Under the pieces are notes generated by a model. That model did not search any database and had not been told where the DNA came from. It was given only the letters and a program-made list of their open reading frames with translations. DNA of 64,000 nt, from positions 434,001 to 498,000 of the forward strand of contig NZ_STGL01000005.1 in the NCBI RefSeq assembly GCF_004919085.1. The letters run 5' to 3'. Below, piece after piece: positions 26,793 to 34,880 of the stretch. The translations under genes were made by a program, and so were the position numbers. The stretch is from Nocardioides sp. GY 10127 (lineage in GTDB: Bacteria > Actinomycetota > Actinomycetes > Propionibacteriales > Nocardioidaceae). Every line of letters starts with the position of its first letter. Within the stretch, counting starts at the first letter, position 1.

Positions 26793-28154
26793 GTGAAGCG
26801 ACGCGAGGACGACGAGCAGGGGTGGGCGGTGCCGGGTGACCCGGCACCGCACCCGGTGCTGCGCGCGCTCGCGGGCCTGGATGGTGCGGTCTCGGAGGTC
26901 TCGGCCGTCTCGCTGACCGGCCTGGGGGAGTCCGACGCCGGGGAGGCGTTGCTGCGGGTCACCGCCCTGGAGGCACGCGTGGCCGCGCTGCGCACCGCAC
27001 TGACCGCCCGTGCCGAGACCGTCGGGGTCGGGTCCGCGTCGGGTGCGCCGAGCGCGGCGGTGTGGCTGGCGCTGCGGTCGGGTCTGACGCCGGCCGAGGC
27101 TCGACGCCGCTCGAACCTGGCCCGGGCCCTGGACCGGCACCCGCGGCTGGCGGCCGTGTTCGGGCAGGGACTGGTCAGCGAGGCACAGGTCGCCGCCGTC
27201 CTGCGGGCTCTCCAGGCGCTCCCCGCCGGGCTGGAGACCTGGGTCCACGACTCCGCGGCGGACCTCATGGTCCGCGCGGCACTCGACACCCGCGACCAGT
27301 CCTCCGCCGACGGGGTGCAGGGGCAGGCCGCGTTGGACGCGGCGGGGTTGAAGCGGCTGGGCGAGGAGCTCCTGACCCGGGTCGCCCCGGAGGTCGGTGA
27401 GGCCCACGAGGCGAGGCGACTGGCCGAGCAGGACCGTCATGCCTGGGACACCGCCCACCTCCAGCTGCGTCACGACGGCCAGGGCTCCACCTGGGGGACC
27501 TTCCGCATCCCGGTGGCGCAGGGTGAGCAGCTCGAGAAGGTCCTGACCGCGATCGCCTCCCCCGAGCACCAACGCGCCACCCAGAGCACCACCGAGGGCA
27601 CCGATCAAGACCCCGCGCAAGCATCCGAGGCGTTCTGGCGCAGGCCGTACCGGCTGCGGCTGGGGCAGGCGTTCGCCGAGCTCATCGACCGTCTGCCGGT
27701 CGAGGACCTGCCCCGCGCGGGTGGGGTCGCGGCGAGGGTGGTGGTGACGATGACGCTGGCCGACCTGCTGGGCACCGCGAAGGCGGCGACTCTGGACACC
27801 GGCACGCGGATCAGCGCGGGCGAGGCCCGTCGGCTGGTGTGTGAGGCGGGGCTGGTCCCCGCGGTCCTGGGTGGGCCCTCGGAGGTCCTCGACCTCGGCC
27901 GCACGCGGCGCCTGCACACCGCGAAGCAGCGCCTCGCGCTGGCCCTGCGTGACGGCGGCTGCACGGTGGAGGGCTGCACCGCGCCACCGGCGCACTGCCA
28001 CACCCACCACGACACCCCCTGGGCCGCGGGCGGGGCCACCACCCTGGCCAACGCCCGACTGCTGTGCCCGTTCCACCACCGACGGGTCCACGACCCCGGC
28101 TACACCGTCCAGCAGGCCGGCGCGGGCCGCCTCCACCTCCACCGACGGGAGTGA
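26793..28154 (+). CDS. DUF222 / HNH endonuclease-domain protein
   Basis: 453 residues. An N-terminal DUF222 helical domain (about 30-290, with GLTPAEARRRSNLARALDRHPRLAAVFGQGLVSEAQ) and a C-terminal HNH nuclease-like domain (about 385-445) with the Zn/His motif CTVEGCTAPPAHCHTHH and the closing NARLLCPFHHRRVHD. This fusion is multicopy in many actinobacterial genomes and is thought to be a mobile or repetitive family. No insertion boundaries are seen here, and the function is unproven. The GTG at 26793 follows a run of G; starts further upstream in frame are possible but lack homology. Confidence 0.87.
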   Translation: MKRREDDEQGWAVPGDPAPHPVLRALAGLDGAVSEVSAVSLTGLGESDAGEALLRVTALEARVAALRTALTARAETVGVGSASGAPSAAVWLALRSGLTPAEARRRSNLARALDRHPRLAAVFGQGLVSEAQVAAVLRALQALPAGLETWVHDSAADLMVRAALDTRDQSSADGVQGQAALDAAGLKRLGEELLTRVAPEVGEAHEARRLAEQDRHAWDTAHLQLRHDGQGSTWGTFRIPVAQGEQLEKVLTAIASPEHQRATQSTTEGTDQDPAQASEAFWRRPYRLRLGQAFAELIDRLPVEDLPRAGGVAARVVVTMTLADLLGTAKAATLDTGTRISAGEARRLVCEAGLVPAVLGGPSEVLDLGRTRRLHTAKQRLALALRDGGCTVEGCTAPPAHCHTHHDTPWAAGGATTLANARLLCPFHHRRVHDPGYTVQQAGAGRLHLHRRE

Positions 28155-28172
28155 GGAGCCAGGAGTGAGGAG
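28149..28172. repeat. GGAGTGAGGAG duplicated over the stop codon
   Basis: Copies at 28149-28159 and 28162-28172 (13-bp period); the first holds the TGA of the DUF222 gene. Further GAGGAG runs continue to about 28197. Confidence 0.7.
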
Positions 28173-28232
28173 ACGGGGCTCGTGAGGAGCGAGGAGCAGC
28201 CCCGGCGACGGCCGGACGAGCCCGGCGCGCGC

Positions 28233-28931
28233 TCAGCGCGGGGGCAGCGTCCAGACGAGCAGCTCGGTGTCGACGGCGGCGGTGACGGTGCGGGGCTCGT
28301 CCTCGCCGTCGAGGAGGAACGCGTCGCCGGCCTCGAGCGGCTCGGCGAGGCTGCTGCGCACCAGTGCGCCGCGAGCGACGAAGCAGTGGACGAGAGGGGC
28401 GGTGGGCAGCGTGACGGAGGCACCGGCCGAGAGCCGCGCGACGAGGAACCGGGCCTCGCCGGCGAGGGGGCGCGCTCCGGTCTCGACGAGCTCCCCGGCG
28501 GCGAGGGCCTCGGGGTCGGGGGTGGCGTGCTCCCACGAGGGCGCGGCGTCCGGGGCGTCCGGGACGAGCCACACCTGGACGAACCGGGTGACGCCGGCGT
28601 CCGCGGCCGCCATCTCGCTGTGCTCGACGCCGCTGCCGGCGTGCTGCACCCCGACGGTGCCGGGGCGCAGCGTGTGGGCGTGGCCGAGGGAGTCGCGGTG
28701 CTCGAGCGCGCCCTGGAGGACCCAGGTGACGATCTCCAGGCCCTCGTGGGCGTGGGTCTCGAAGCCGGCGCCGGGGCGCAGCGTGTGCTCGTCGTGGCAG
28801 ACGATCCGGCCGAACGAGACGCGCTCGGGGTCGTAGTGGGCACCGAAGGAGAAGGAGTGCCGGGTCTGACGCCCTGCCTCACGTGTGGTGAATCGGCTCG
28901 TTCCTCGGCGGATCTCGACGCTCATGTCCAT
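28233..28931 (-). CDS. Pirin-family (YhhW-like) bicupin protein
   Basis: 232 residues. The pirin N-terminal cupin shows HTLRPGAGFETHAHEGLEIVTWVLQG (about 45-70) with the metal-ligand histidines and Glu in place, then QHAGSGVEHSEM. A second, weaker cupin follows (about 150-232, VTLPTAPLVHCFVARGAL...LEAGDAFLLDG). Members bind Fe or another metal and some (E. coli YhhW) have quercetin 2,3-dioxygenase activity. The ATG at 28931 (or 28925) lies 9 bp from the start of the divergent GH1 gene, so their promoters must overlap each other's coding sequence. Confidence 0.9.
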   Translation of the reverse strand: MDMSVEIRRGTSRFTTREAGRQTRHSFSFGAHYDPERVSFGRIVCHDEHTLRPGAGFETHAHEGLEIVTWVLQGALEHRDSLGHAHTLRPGTVGVQHAGSGVEHSEMAAADAGVTRFVQVWLVPDAPDAAPSWEHATPDPEALAAGELVETGARPLAGEARFLVARLSAGASVTLPTAPLVHCFVARGALVRSSLAEPLEAGDAFLLDGEDEPRTVTAAVDTELLVWTLPPR

Positions 28932-28934
28932 GAT
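28929..28934 (+). promoter_or_regulatory. -10 element CATGAT for GH1 gene, leaderless
   Basis: Followed by 6 nt and the GTG at 28941. It overlaps the start codon of the divergent pirin gene. Confidence 0.5.
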
Positions 28935-28940
28935 GGTCTC

Positions 28941-30293
28941 GTGCCGGACCAGCAGGACTCTCCCCACCTGCCCCAATTGCCCCCGGGGTTCCGTTTCGGC
29001 GTGGCCACGGCCGCGTACCAGGTGGAGGGCGCCGGCGACGTCGAGGGCCGCGGGCCGTCCGTCTGGGACACCTTCGCCGCGCGGGCGGGGATGCCCACCG
29101 CACCGGGCGCGGCGGCGGACCACTACCACCGGTTCGAGGAGGACGTGGACCTGCTCGGCCGGCTCGGCGTCCAGGCCTACCGGTTCTCGGTCTCGTGGTC
29201 GCGGGTCCAGCCGACGGGTCGCGGAGCGGTCAACGCCGCGGGTCTCGACCACTACGACCGGCTCGTCGACAGCCTCCTGGAGGCGGGGGTCGACCCGGTC
29301 GTCACGCTGTTCCACGGCGACCTGCCGCAGGGCTTGGAGGACGACGGGGGCTGGCTCAACCGGGAGACGGTGGCGCGGTTCGGGGAGTACGCCTCGCTGG
29401 TCGGCGAGCGGCTGGCCGACCGGGTGCACAGCTGGGTCCCGGTCGACGAGCCCAACGTGGTGGCGTTCCTCGGGTACGGCACGGGCTCGCACGCGCCGGG
29501 GCGTCGACTGATGTTCGACGCGGTCCCGGTGGCCCACCACCTGCTCCTCGGCCACGGCGTCGCGACGTCCGCCCTGCGCGCCGCGGGGGCCGACAACGTC
29601 GGCTGCGCCAACCACCACGCGCCGATGTGGCCGGCCAGCGACGACGCGGCGGACGTGGGGGCGACCAAGCTCTTCGACGCCCTGTGGAACGGCTTCTTCA
29701 CCGAGCCGATGCTGCTGGGCCGCTACCCGATCGACCTCGAGGTGCTGGTCGAGGACGTGCTGGCCCCCGGCGACCTCTCGATCATCCGGCAGCCGCTCGA
29801 CTTCTACGGCGTCAGCTACTACGCGCCGATGCGGATCGGCGCCGCGCCCGAGGAGGCCGAGACCCCCTTCCAGCCGGTGCCGCTGCTCGGCTACCCGACG
29901 ACGGACCTGGGGTGGCCGGTCGTGCCGGTCGCGCTGCGCGAGTGGCTCATCACCTTCCGCGCGCGGTACCGGGCCGCGCTGCCCCCGCTGTGCGTCACCG
30001 CGGCCGGGGCGGCCTACGCCGACCCCATCGACGAGGCGGGCCACGTCGACGACCAGCGCAGGATCGACTACCTGGACGGCCACCTGCGGGCCGTCGCCGC
30101 GGCCGCCGCGCGCGGGGTGGACGTCCGCGGGCTCTTCGTCTGGTCGCTGCTCGACGGCTTCGACGGTGCGCAGGGCGACGGGACGCCGTTCGGGCTGGTC
30201 CACGTCGACCGCGACTGCCGCCGCCGCACCCCGAAGGCGTCGTTCGACTGGTACCGGCAGGTCATCGCCGCCCAGATGAATTCCATCGGTTGA
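28941..30293 (+). CDS. Glycoside hydrolase family 1 homologue with degenerate active site
   Basis: 450 residues, full GH1 length, with barrel landmarks: FRFGVATAAYQVEGA (17-31), YRFSVSWSRVQP (80-91), VSYYAPM and FGLVHVDRD near the end. Compared with canonical GH1 motifs: HWDLPQ is H125-G126-DLPQ; NEP is D169-E170-P171; the nucleophile motif TENG is T353-A354-A355-G356, so the catalytic Glu is Ala; WSLLDNFEW is 401-409 with G406, D408, G409. Q27, H125 and the acid/base Glu 170 remain. It cannot work as a normal retaining beta-glycosidase. A binding or regulatory role, or a changed chemistry, is inferred. The frame is intact, so it is not a decayed pseudogene. Confidence 0.88.
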   Translation: MPDQQDSPHLPQLPPGFRFGVATAAYQVEGAGDVEGRGPSVWDTFAARAGMPTAPGAAADHYHRFEEDVDLLGRLGVQAYRFSVSWSRVQPTGRGAVNAAGLDHYDRLVDSLLEAGVDPVVTLFHGDLPQGLEDDGGWLNRETVARFGEYASLVGERLADRVHSWVPVDEPNVVAFLGYGTGSHAPGRRLMFDAVPVAHHLLLGHGVATSALRAAGADNVGCANHHAPMWPASDDAADVGATKLFDALWNGFFTEPMLLGRYPIDLEVLVEDVLAPGDLSIIRQPLDFYGVSYYAPMRIGAAPEEAETPFQPVPLLGYPTTDLGWPVVPVALREWLITFRARYRAALPPLCVTAAGAAYADPIDEAGHVDDQRRIDYLDGHLRAVAAAAARGVDVRGLFVWSLLDGFDGAQGDGTPFGLVHVDRDCRRRTPKASFDWYRQVIAAQMNSIG

Positions 30294-30304
30294 ATTCCAT
30301 CGGC
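30277..30304. repeat. 14-bp direct duplication over the stop codon
   Basis: TGAATTCCATCGGT (30277-30290) and TGAATTCCATCGGC (30291-30304). The second begins with the gene's TGA stop, and another TGA follows at 30305. The palindrome GCTCGGCCGAGC at 30312-30323 follows before the convergent aminotransferase gene. Confidence 0.85.
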
Positions 30305-30342
30305 TGAGCCGGCTCGGCCGAGCTCGGTGGGGCTGAGGCCCC

Positions 30343-31485
30343 TCAGACCAGCGCCGCGGCCAGCCGCTCGACGACGAGCCGCAGCCGGCGGGCGTCGGTC
30401 GCGAGGTTGATCCGCACGTGGCCGGCGAGGCCGGGGTGGTAGTCGTGCCCCGGCGAGACCTTCACGCCGTGGGCGAGGCCGGCGGCGGCCGGGTCCTCGA
30501 CGCCGTACGCCCGCAGGTCGACCCAGGCGAGGTAGGTGGCCTCGAGGACGCGGGTGCGCGCGAGGGGCAGGTGCTCGGCGAGCAGGTCGCCGAGCAGGGC
30601 GCGCTGCGCGACGAGCCGCTCGAGCAGGGCCTCGAGCCAGGCGTCGCAGTCGTTCCACGCGGCCACCCCGGCGACCATCCCGAGGACGGACGCGCCGCCG
30701 TTCTGCGCGTGCGGCACGGCCCGCAGGACGGCGAGGTCCTCGTCGTCCAGCGTGACCACCTGGGCCGTGTGCAGGCCGGCGGTCGAGAAGGTCTTGGAGT
30801 GGCTGGTGACGGCGACGGCGCGCTCGTCGACGGTCAGGTACGGGACGAAGGCGGGCGACCCCGGCAGCACGAGGGGGGCGTGGATCTCGTCGGCCACGAC
30901 CCGGGCGCCGTGGGCGCGGGTGAGGTCGCGCAGCGCCTCGAGCTCGTCGCGGCGGTGGACCCGGCCGGTCGGGTTGTGGGGGCTGCACAGGACGACGGTG
31001 CGCGCGCCGTCCTCGACCAGGCGGCGCTCGATGCCGGCGAGGTCGAGCGGCGCGTCCGGGGCGTCGGGGTCGGTGTCGACGGGCAGGAGGGCGCGCCCGG
31101 TGACCTCGGTGAGCTGGTGGAACGGCGGGTAGTACGGCGCGGGGACGACGACGGGGCCGGGCGGGCACAGCGTCTCCAGCACGAGGCGCACGCCGGCGAC
31201 GACGTCCCCGGTGACCACGGTGCGGCCGGCGGGCAGCTCCCAGCCCCAGTGCCGTCGGGCGAAGCCGCGGAACGCCTCGTCCAGGGCGGCGTCGTGACCG
31301 GTGCCGGCGAACGGCGCGTACCCGAGCATCCCGTCGGACACGGCCGCGTCCACGGCCGCGGCGATGGCCGGTGCCGGCGCGTAGTCGGCCTCGGCCACCC
31401 ACGCGGGGACGGTGCCCTCCGGCACGGCCCCCCACTTGAGGGGGAGGGCGCGTCGCGCCTGCTCGTCGGTGAGGTCGACGATCAC
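30343..31485 (-). CDS. MalY/PatB-type PLP aminotransferase (cystathionine beta-lyase-like)
   Basis: 380 residues, fold-type I PLP enzyme. Members cleave C-S bonds (cystathionine to homocysteine, pyruvate and ammonia) and can moonlight as regulators (MalY). Motifs: MIVDLTDEQARRALPLKWG at the start, YAPFAG near 55, CSPHNPTGRVH (about 165), VADEIHAPLV (about 197) and the PLP lysine in SHSKTFSTAGL (about 228). The C-terminus ends HVRINLATDARRL. The GTG at 31485 follows GGAGGA by about 6 nt. Substrate is not decidable from context; no sulfur genes are adjacent. Confidence 0.88.
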   Translation of the reverse strand: MIVDLTDEQARRALPLKWGAVPEGTVPAWVAEADYAPAPAIAAAVDAAVSDGMLGYAPFAGTGHDAALDEAFRGFARRHWGWELPAGRTVVTGDVVAGVRLVLETLCPPGPVVVPAPYYPPFHQLTEVTGRALLPVDTDPDAPDAPLDLAGIERRLVEDGARTVVLCSPHNPTGRVHRRDELEALRDLTRAHGARVVADEIHAPLVLPGSPAFVPYLTVDERAVAVTSHSKTFSTAGLHTAQVVTLDDEDLAVLRAVPHAQNGGASVLGMVAGVAAWNDCDAWLEALLERLVAQRALLGDLLAEHLPLARTRVLEATYLAWVDLRAYGVEDPAAAGLAHGVKVSPGHDYHPGLAGHVRINLATDARRLRLVVERLAAALV

Positions 31486-31584
31486 GGGGTTCCTCCAGGT
31501 CGGGGTGGGGAGGTGGCGGGGAGCCTGGTCGGGGTGGACCGTGGCCAGTCGCCACCCTAGGAGCCGACGGGCGGAGCCGCTCCC

Positions 31585-31627
31585 TCACCCGCCCCCGTCA
31601 CCCGCCCCTCACCCGCCCCCCTCACCC
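31585..31627. repeat. CTCACCCGCCCC-type short repeats
   Basis: Three to four degenerate 12-13-bp units (CCCTCACCCGCCCC, GTCACCCGCCCC, CTCACCCGCCCC) in the gap between the divergent aminotransferase and DUF4396 genes. Origin unknown. Confidence 0.6.
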
Positions 31628-31645
31628 ACAGGGACCAGGTGTCCC

Positions 31646-31664
31646 GGTACCCCATCGGGGTACC
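31646..31664. promoter_or_regulatory. GGTACCCC-ATC-GGGGTACC palindrome (CsoR-type)
   Basis: Perfect 8-bp arms around a 3-bp centre, 9 bp before the ATG of the DUF4396 gene. The TACCCC...GGGGTA core is what CsoR/RcnR-family copper or nickel repressors recognise. Combined with the His-rich tail of the gene product, metal-responsive control is likely. Confidence 0.6.
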
Positions 31665-31673
31665 ACGGAGGAC

Positions 31674-32267
31674 ATGGACTCCTCCTGGAAGATGGCCGTC
31701 ACCGCGACTCGTCACTGCCTCACCGGCTGCGCCGCCGGTGAGATCGTCGGCATGGTGCTCAGCACCGCGTTCGGCTGGCACAACCTCACGAGCATCGTCG
31801 TCTCGTTCGTGCTGTCGTTCGTCTTCGGCTACTCGCTGACGTTCTGGGGCGTGAAGAAGGCCGGGGCGGACACGGCCACCGCGGTCAAGGCGGCGCTGGC
31901 CTCCGACACCGTCTCGATCCTCGTCATGGAGGTCGTCGACAACGGCTTCATCGCCGCGGTGCCGGGCGCCCTGAGCGCGGGCCTGACCGACTGGCTCTTC
32001 TGGGGCTCGCTCGTCCTCTCGCTGGCGATCGCCTTCGTCGTCACGGTCCCGGTGAACAAGGCGATGATGGACCGGGGCCTGGGGCACGCGAAGGTGCACC
32101 AGCTCCACGAGGGCCACGGCTCCGCGGACCACGAGGGCCACGCGGGGCACGAGGACCACGACGCGCACGGCACGCACGAGGACCACGAGGACCACGCGGA
32201 CCACGACGCGCAGGGGACGCAGGGCGGCCACGCGCACGAGACGCACTCCACGGCCCGGACCCGCTGA
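31674..32267 (+). CDS. DUF4396 membrane protein with His/Asp-rich tail
   Basis: 197 residues. Four hydrophobic segments fall in residues about 8-135 (TATRHCLTGCAAGEIVGMVL; LTSIVVSFVLSFVFGYSLTF; a weaker ASDTVSILVMEVVDNGFIAA; LFWGSLVLSLAIAFVVTVPV). Then comes a hydrophilic tail of about 55 residues packed with HxxH, HEDH and DHEDH clusters, more than a dozen histidines. Such tails bind Cu, Ni, Zn or Co. The CsoR-type palindrome directly upstream fits a metal-stress function. The ATG at 31674 follows GGAGG closely. Transport direction is unknown. Confidence 0.82.
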   Translation: MDSSWKMAVTATRHCLTGCAAGEIVGMVLSTAFGWHNLTSIVVSFVLSFVFGYSLTFWGVKKAGADTATAVKAALASDTVSILVMEVVDNGFIAAVPGALSAGLTDWLFWGSLVLSLAIAFVVTVPVNKAMMDRGLGHAKVHQLHEGHGSADHEGHAGHEDHDAHGTHEDHEDHADHDAQGTQGGHAHETHSTARTR

Positions 32268-32304
32268 GGGGGGTGCCCGTCACCCGCCCGACACACACCG
32301 GCCC

Positions 32305-32310
32305 TACGAT
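32305..32310 (+). promoter_or_regulatory. -10 element TACGAT for ABC importer operon, leaderless
   Basis: Followed by 7 nt and the ATG at 32318. Confidence 0.55.
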
Positions 32311-32317
32311 CCGGAGC

Positions 32318-33211
32318 ATGCGCCGCCGCTCCACCGCCCTCGCCGTCCCCGCCGCCCTGCTCCTCGCCGTGGCCGCCACGGCCTGCGCGCCGACCGAGGA
32401 GTCGGCCACCGACACCTCGAGCTCGGACGCGAGCGCCAGCGCGACCGGCGACCCGTCGACCTGCGTCACCGACGACATGCTCACCACGGCCGGCGAGCTG
32501 ACCGTGGGCACCGACTCCCCGGCCTACTCGCCGTGGTTCAAGGGCAACGACCCGACCAACGGCAAGGGCTACGAGTCGGCGGTCGCCTACGAGGTCGCCA
32601 GCCGCCTGGGCTTCAGCGCCGACCAGGTGACCTGGACCGTGGTGCCGTTCAACACCTCCTACGCGCCGGGCGCGAAGGACTTCGACTTCGACATCAACCA
32701 GATCTCGATCACCGCCAAGCGCGCGAAGGTCGTCGACTTCTCCGACGGCTACTACTCGGCGGCCCAGGCCGTCATCGCGCTCAAGGGCTCGGCCGCGGCC
32801 GACGCGACGAGCCTGGACGACCTCAAGAGCCTGAACCTCGGTGCGCAGACGGGCACGACCAGCCTCACCGCGATCACCGACGTCATCGAGCCCGACTCCG
32901 ACCCGTCGGTCTTCCAGACCACGAACGCCGCGGTCCAGGCGCTCAAGAACGGCCAGGTCGACGCGATCCTCGCGGACCTGCCGACGGCCTTCTACATCTC
33001 CGCGGTGCAGCTGGGCAACGACGGCACCATCGTCGGCCAGTTCCAGCCCGACACCGGCGAGCAGGAGCAGTTCGGCATGCTCTTCGAGAAGGGCAACCCG
33101 CTGGTCACCTGCGTGGACGAGGCGCTGGCCGCCATGACCGAGGACGGCACGCTTGCCGCGATCGAGAAGAAGTGGCTCTCCGACACCGTCTCCGTCCCGG
33201 AGCTGAGCTGA
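32318..33211 (+). CDS. Amino-acid ABC transporter substrate-binding lipoprotein
   Basis: 297 residues. A lipoprotein signal ends LLLAVAATAC (Cys 23), then a Ser/Thr/Ala linker, then an SBP_bac_3 fold. Landmarks: ELTVGTDSPAYSPWF, GYESAVAYEVASRLGF, FDFDINQISITAKRAKVVDFSDGYY and NLGAQTGTTSL. The INQISITAKRAKVVDFS block is the domain-crossover signature of polar amino-acid binding proteins. It delivers substrate to the permease and ATPase that follow (34-bp gap, then overlap). Specificity is not predictable; an arginine-like or polar amino acid is likely. Confidence 0.9.
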   Translation: MRRRSTALAVPAALLLAVAATACAPTEESATDTSSSDASASATGDPSTCVTDDMLTTAGELTVGTDSPAYSPWFKGNDPTNGKGYESAVAYEVASRLGFSADQVTWTVVPFNTSYAPGAKDFDFDINQISITAKRAKVVDFSDGYYSAAQAVIALKGSAAADATSLDDLKSLNLGAQTGTTSLTAITDVIEPDSDPSVFQTTNAAVQALKNGQVDAILADLPTAFYISAVQLGNDGTIVGQFQPDTGEQEQFGMLFEKGNPLVTCVDEALAAMTEDGTLAAIEKKWLSDTVSVPELS

Positions 33212-33245
33212 TCGGGACGTCCCGGCGAGCACCCTCGGCGCGCGT

Positions 33246-34103
33246 GTGAGCGACACCCAGGTCTGGACCCCGAGCGAGCACGAGCTCGCCCGGCGGTCGG
33301 TCCGTCGCCGGCAGCGGGTCCGCTCCACGGTCATCGCCACGGTGATGACCGTGGCGGTGCTCGGCCTGGTCGTCGCCGGGCTTCTGTCCTCGCCGGGCTG
33401 GCCGCGGGTCAAGGAGTACTTCTTCTCGCCGGAGGCAGCGCGGGAGTCCTGGCGGGCCGTCCTCGAGGCGATGTGGCTCAACGTCCGCCTCTTCGTGCTC
33501 TGCGAGATCGGCATCCTCGCGCTGGGCCTGCTCATCGCGGTGGCCCGCACGACCCGCTCGGCCTGGCTCGCGCCGGTCCGGGTGGTCGCGGTGGTCTACA
33601 CGGACGTCGTCCGGGGCATCCCGACCATCCTGCTCATCACGATGTTCGGGTTCGGCATCCCCGCCCTCCAGCTCCAGGGCCTCACCAACGACCGGGTCGT
33701 GTGGGCGGGGGTGGCGCTGGTGGTCTCCTACTCGGCCTACGTCTCCGAGGTCTTCCGCTCCGGCATCGAGTCGGTGCACCCCTCGCAGGTCGCGAGCGCC
33801 CGCGCGCTGGGCCTCTCGGAGGGCCGCATCCTGCGCCACGTCGTCGTCCCGCAGGCGGTCCGCCGGATCGTCCCGCCGCTGCTCAACGACTTCGTCTCCC
33901 TGCAGAAGGACACCGCGCTCGTCTCCGTGCTCGGCGTCCTCGACGGCGTCTTCTGGGCCACCAACTACGCCAACTACAACTTCAACTACACGCCGATGGT
34001 CGTCGTCGCGATCTACTTCATCGTGCTCACCGTGCCGCTGGCCCGCCTCACCGACCACCTCCAGAAGCGCGTCGTCGAGCGCGAGCGGGCGGGGGCGCGA
34101 TGA
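33246..34103 (+). CDS. Amino-acid ABC transporter permease (HisM/GltK type)
   Basis: 285 residues with about five membrane helices. The His/Glu/Gln/Arg permease signature is present: VYTDVVRGIPTILLI at about 120, and the EAA loop SARALGLSEGRILRHVVVPQAVRRIVPPLLNDFVSLQKDTAL near 185, which docks on the ATPase. It has an extended basic cytoplasmic N-terminus. GTG start. The stop codon overlaps the ATPase start (ATGA). It is the single permease of the operon, so it probably acts as a homodimer. Confidence 0.92.
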   Translation: MSDTQVWTPSEHELARRSVRRRQRVRSTVIATVMTVAVLGLVVAGLLSSPGWPRVKEYFFSPEAARESWRAVLEAMWLNVRLFVLCEIGILALGLLIAVARTTRSAWLAPVRVVAVVYTDVVRGIPTILLITMFGFGIPALQLQGLTNDRVVWAGVALVVSYSAYVSEVFRSGIESVHPSQVASARALGLSEGRILRHVVVPQAVRRIVPPLLNDFVSLQKDTALVSVLGVLDGVFWATNYANYNFNYTPMVVVAIYFIVLTVPLARLTDHLQKRVVERERAGAR

Positions 34104-34834
34104 GCGAGCCGCTGCTGCGCGTCCGGGGCCTGCGCAAGGCGTACGGCGAGAGGGTCGTGCTCGACGGGGTCGACCTGGACGTCGCCACCGGCGAGGTCGT
34201 CTGCCTCATCGGCGCCTCCGGCTCGGGCAAGTCGACGCTCCTGCGCTGCCTCAACCTGCTCGACCAGGTCGACGACGGCACGATCGAGCTCGAGGGCCGG
34301 GAGATCACCGACCCCAAGGTCGACCCCCGCTCCGTGCGCCGCCGGATGGGGATGGTCTTCCAGGCCTACAACCTCTTCCCGCACCTCACCGTGCTCCAGA
34401 ACTGCACGCTGGCCCCGCGCCGCGCGCACCGCGTCGGCCGGCGCGAGGCCGAGGCCCGCGCCCGCGAGCTGCTCACCCGCTTCGGCCTGGGCGAGCACGT
34501 GGACGCCCACCCCGACCGGCTCTCCGGCGGCCAGCAGCAGCGCGCCGCCGTGGTCCGGGCGCTGTGCACCCGGCCCACCCTGCTCCTCCTGGACGAGGTG
34601 ACCGCCGCCCTGGACCCCGAGCTCGTCGGGGAGGTGCTCGGCATCCTCCGCGAGCTGGCCGCGCAGGGCACCACGATGGTGCTGGCCACCCACGAGATCT
34701 CCTTCGCGCGGGACGTCGCGAGCACCGTCGTCTTCCTCGACGACGGCCGCGTCTGCGAGCAGGGCCCGCCGGCCCAGGTCCTGGTGGACCCGGTGCAGGA
34801 GCGCACCCGGGCGTTCCTCAAGCGCGTGCTCTGA
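34100..34834 (+). CDS. Amino-acid ABC transporter ATPase
   Basis: 244 residues. Walker A GASGSGKST (about 39-47), Q-loop FQAYNLFPHLT, signature LSGGQQQR, Walker B LLLLDEVTAALDPE and switch His in LATHEIS, in the HisP/GlnQ arrangement. ATG at 34100 overlaps the permease stop by ATGA, so the two are translationally coupled. It powers uptake by the 32318-34834 importer. Confidence 0.94.
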   Translation: MSEPLLRVRGLRKAYGERVVLDGVDLDVATGEVVCLIGASGSGKSTLLRCLNLLDQVDDGTIELEGREITDPKVDPRSVRRRMGMVFQAYNLFPHLTVLQNCTLAPRRAHRVGRREAEARARELLTRFGLGEHVDAHPDRLSGGQQQRAAVVRALCTRPTLLLLDEVTAALDPELVGEVLGILRELAAQGTTMVLATHEISFARDVASTVVFLDDGRVCEQGPPAQVLVDPVQERTRAFLKRVL

Positions 34835-34867
34835 GCCTGGCGGGGCCGCCGTGCCGGCGGCCGGGTG

Positions 34868-34873
34868 CAGGAT
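34868..34873 (+). promoter_or_regulatory. -10 element CAGGAT for CoA-transferase gene, leaderless
   Basis: Followed by 7 nt and the ATG at 34881. Confidence 0.4.
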
Positions 34874-34880
34874 GGGACGC

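Noticed and set aside
26793..28154. DUF222-HNH gene as a group I intron, homing element or restriction gene
   Set aside because: No intron boundaries, target duplication or partner methylase; the family is common as stand-alone chromosomal copies in actinobacteria.
28941..30293. Annotation as an active beta-glucosidase, or as a pseudogene
   Set aside because: The nucleophile Glu is Ala and several sugar-binding residues are gone, so normal activity is unlikely. The frame and length are intact, so it is not a broken gene either.
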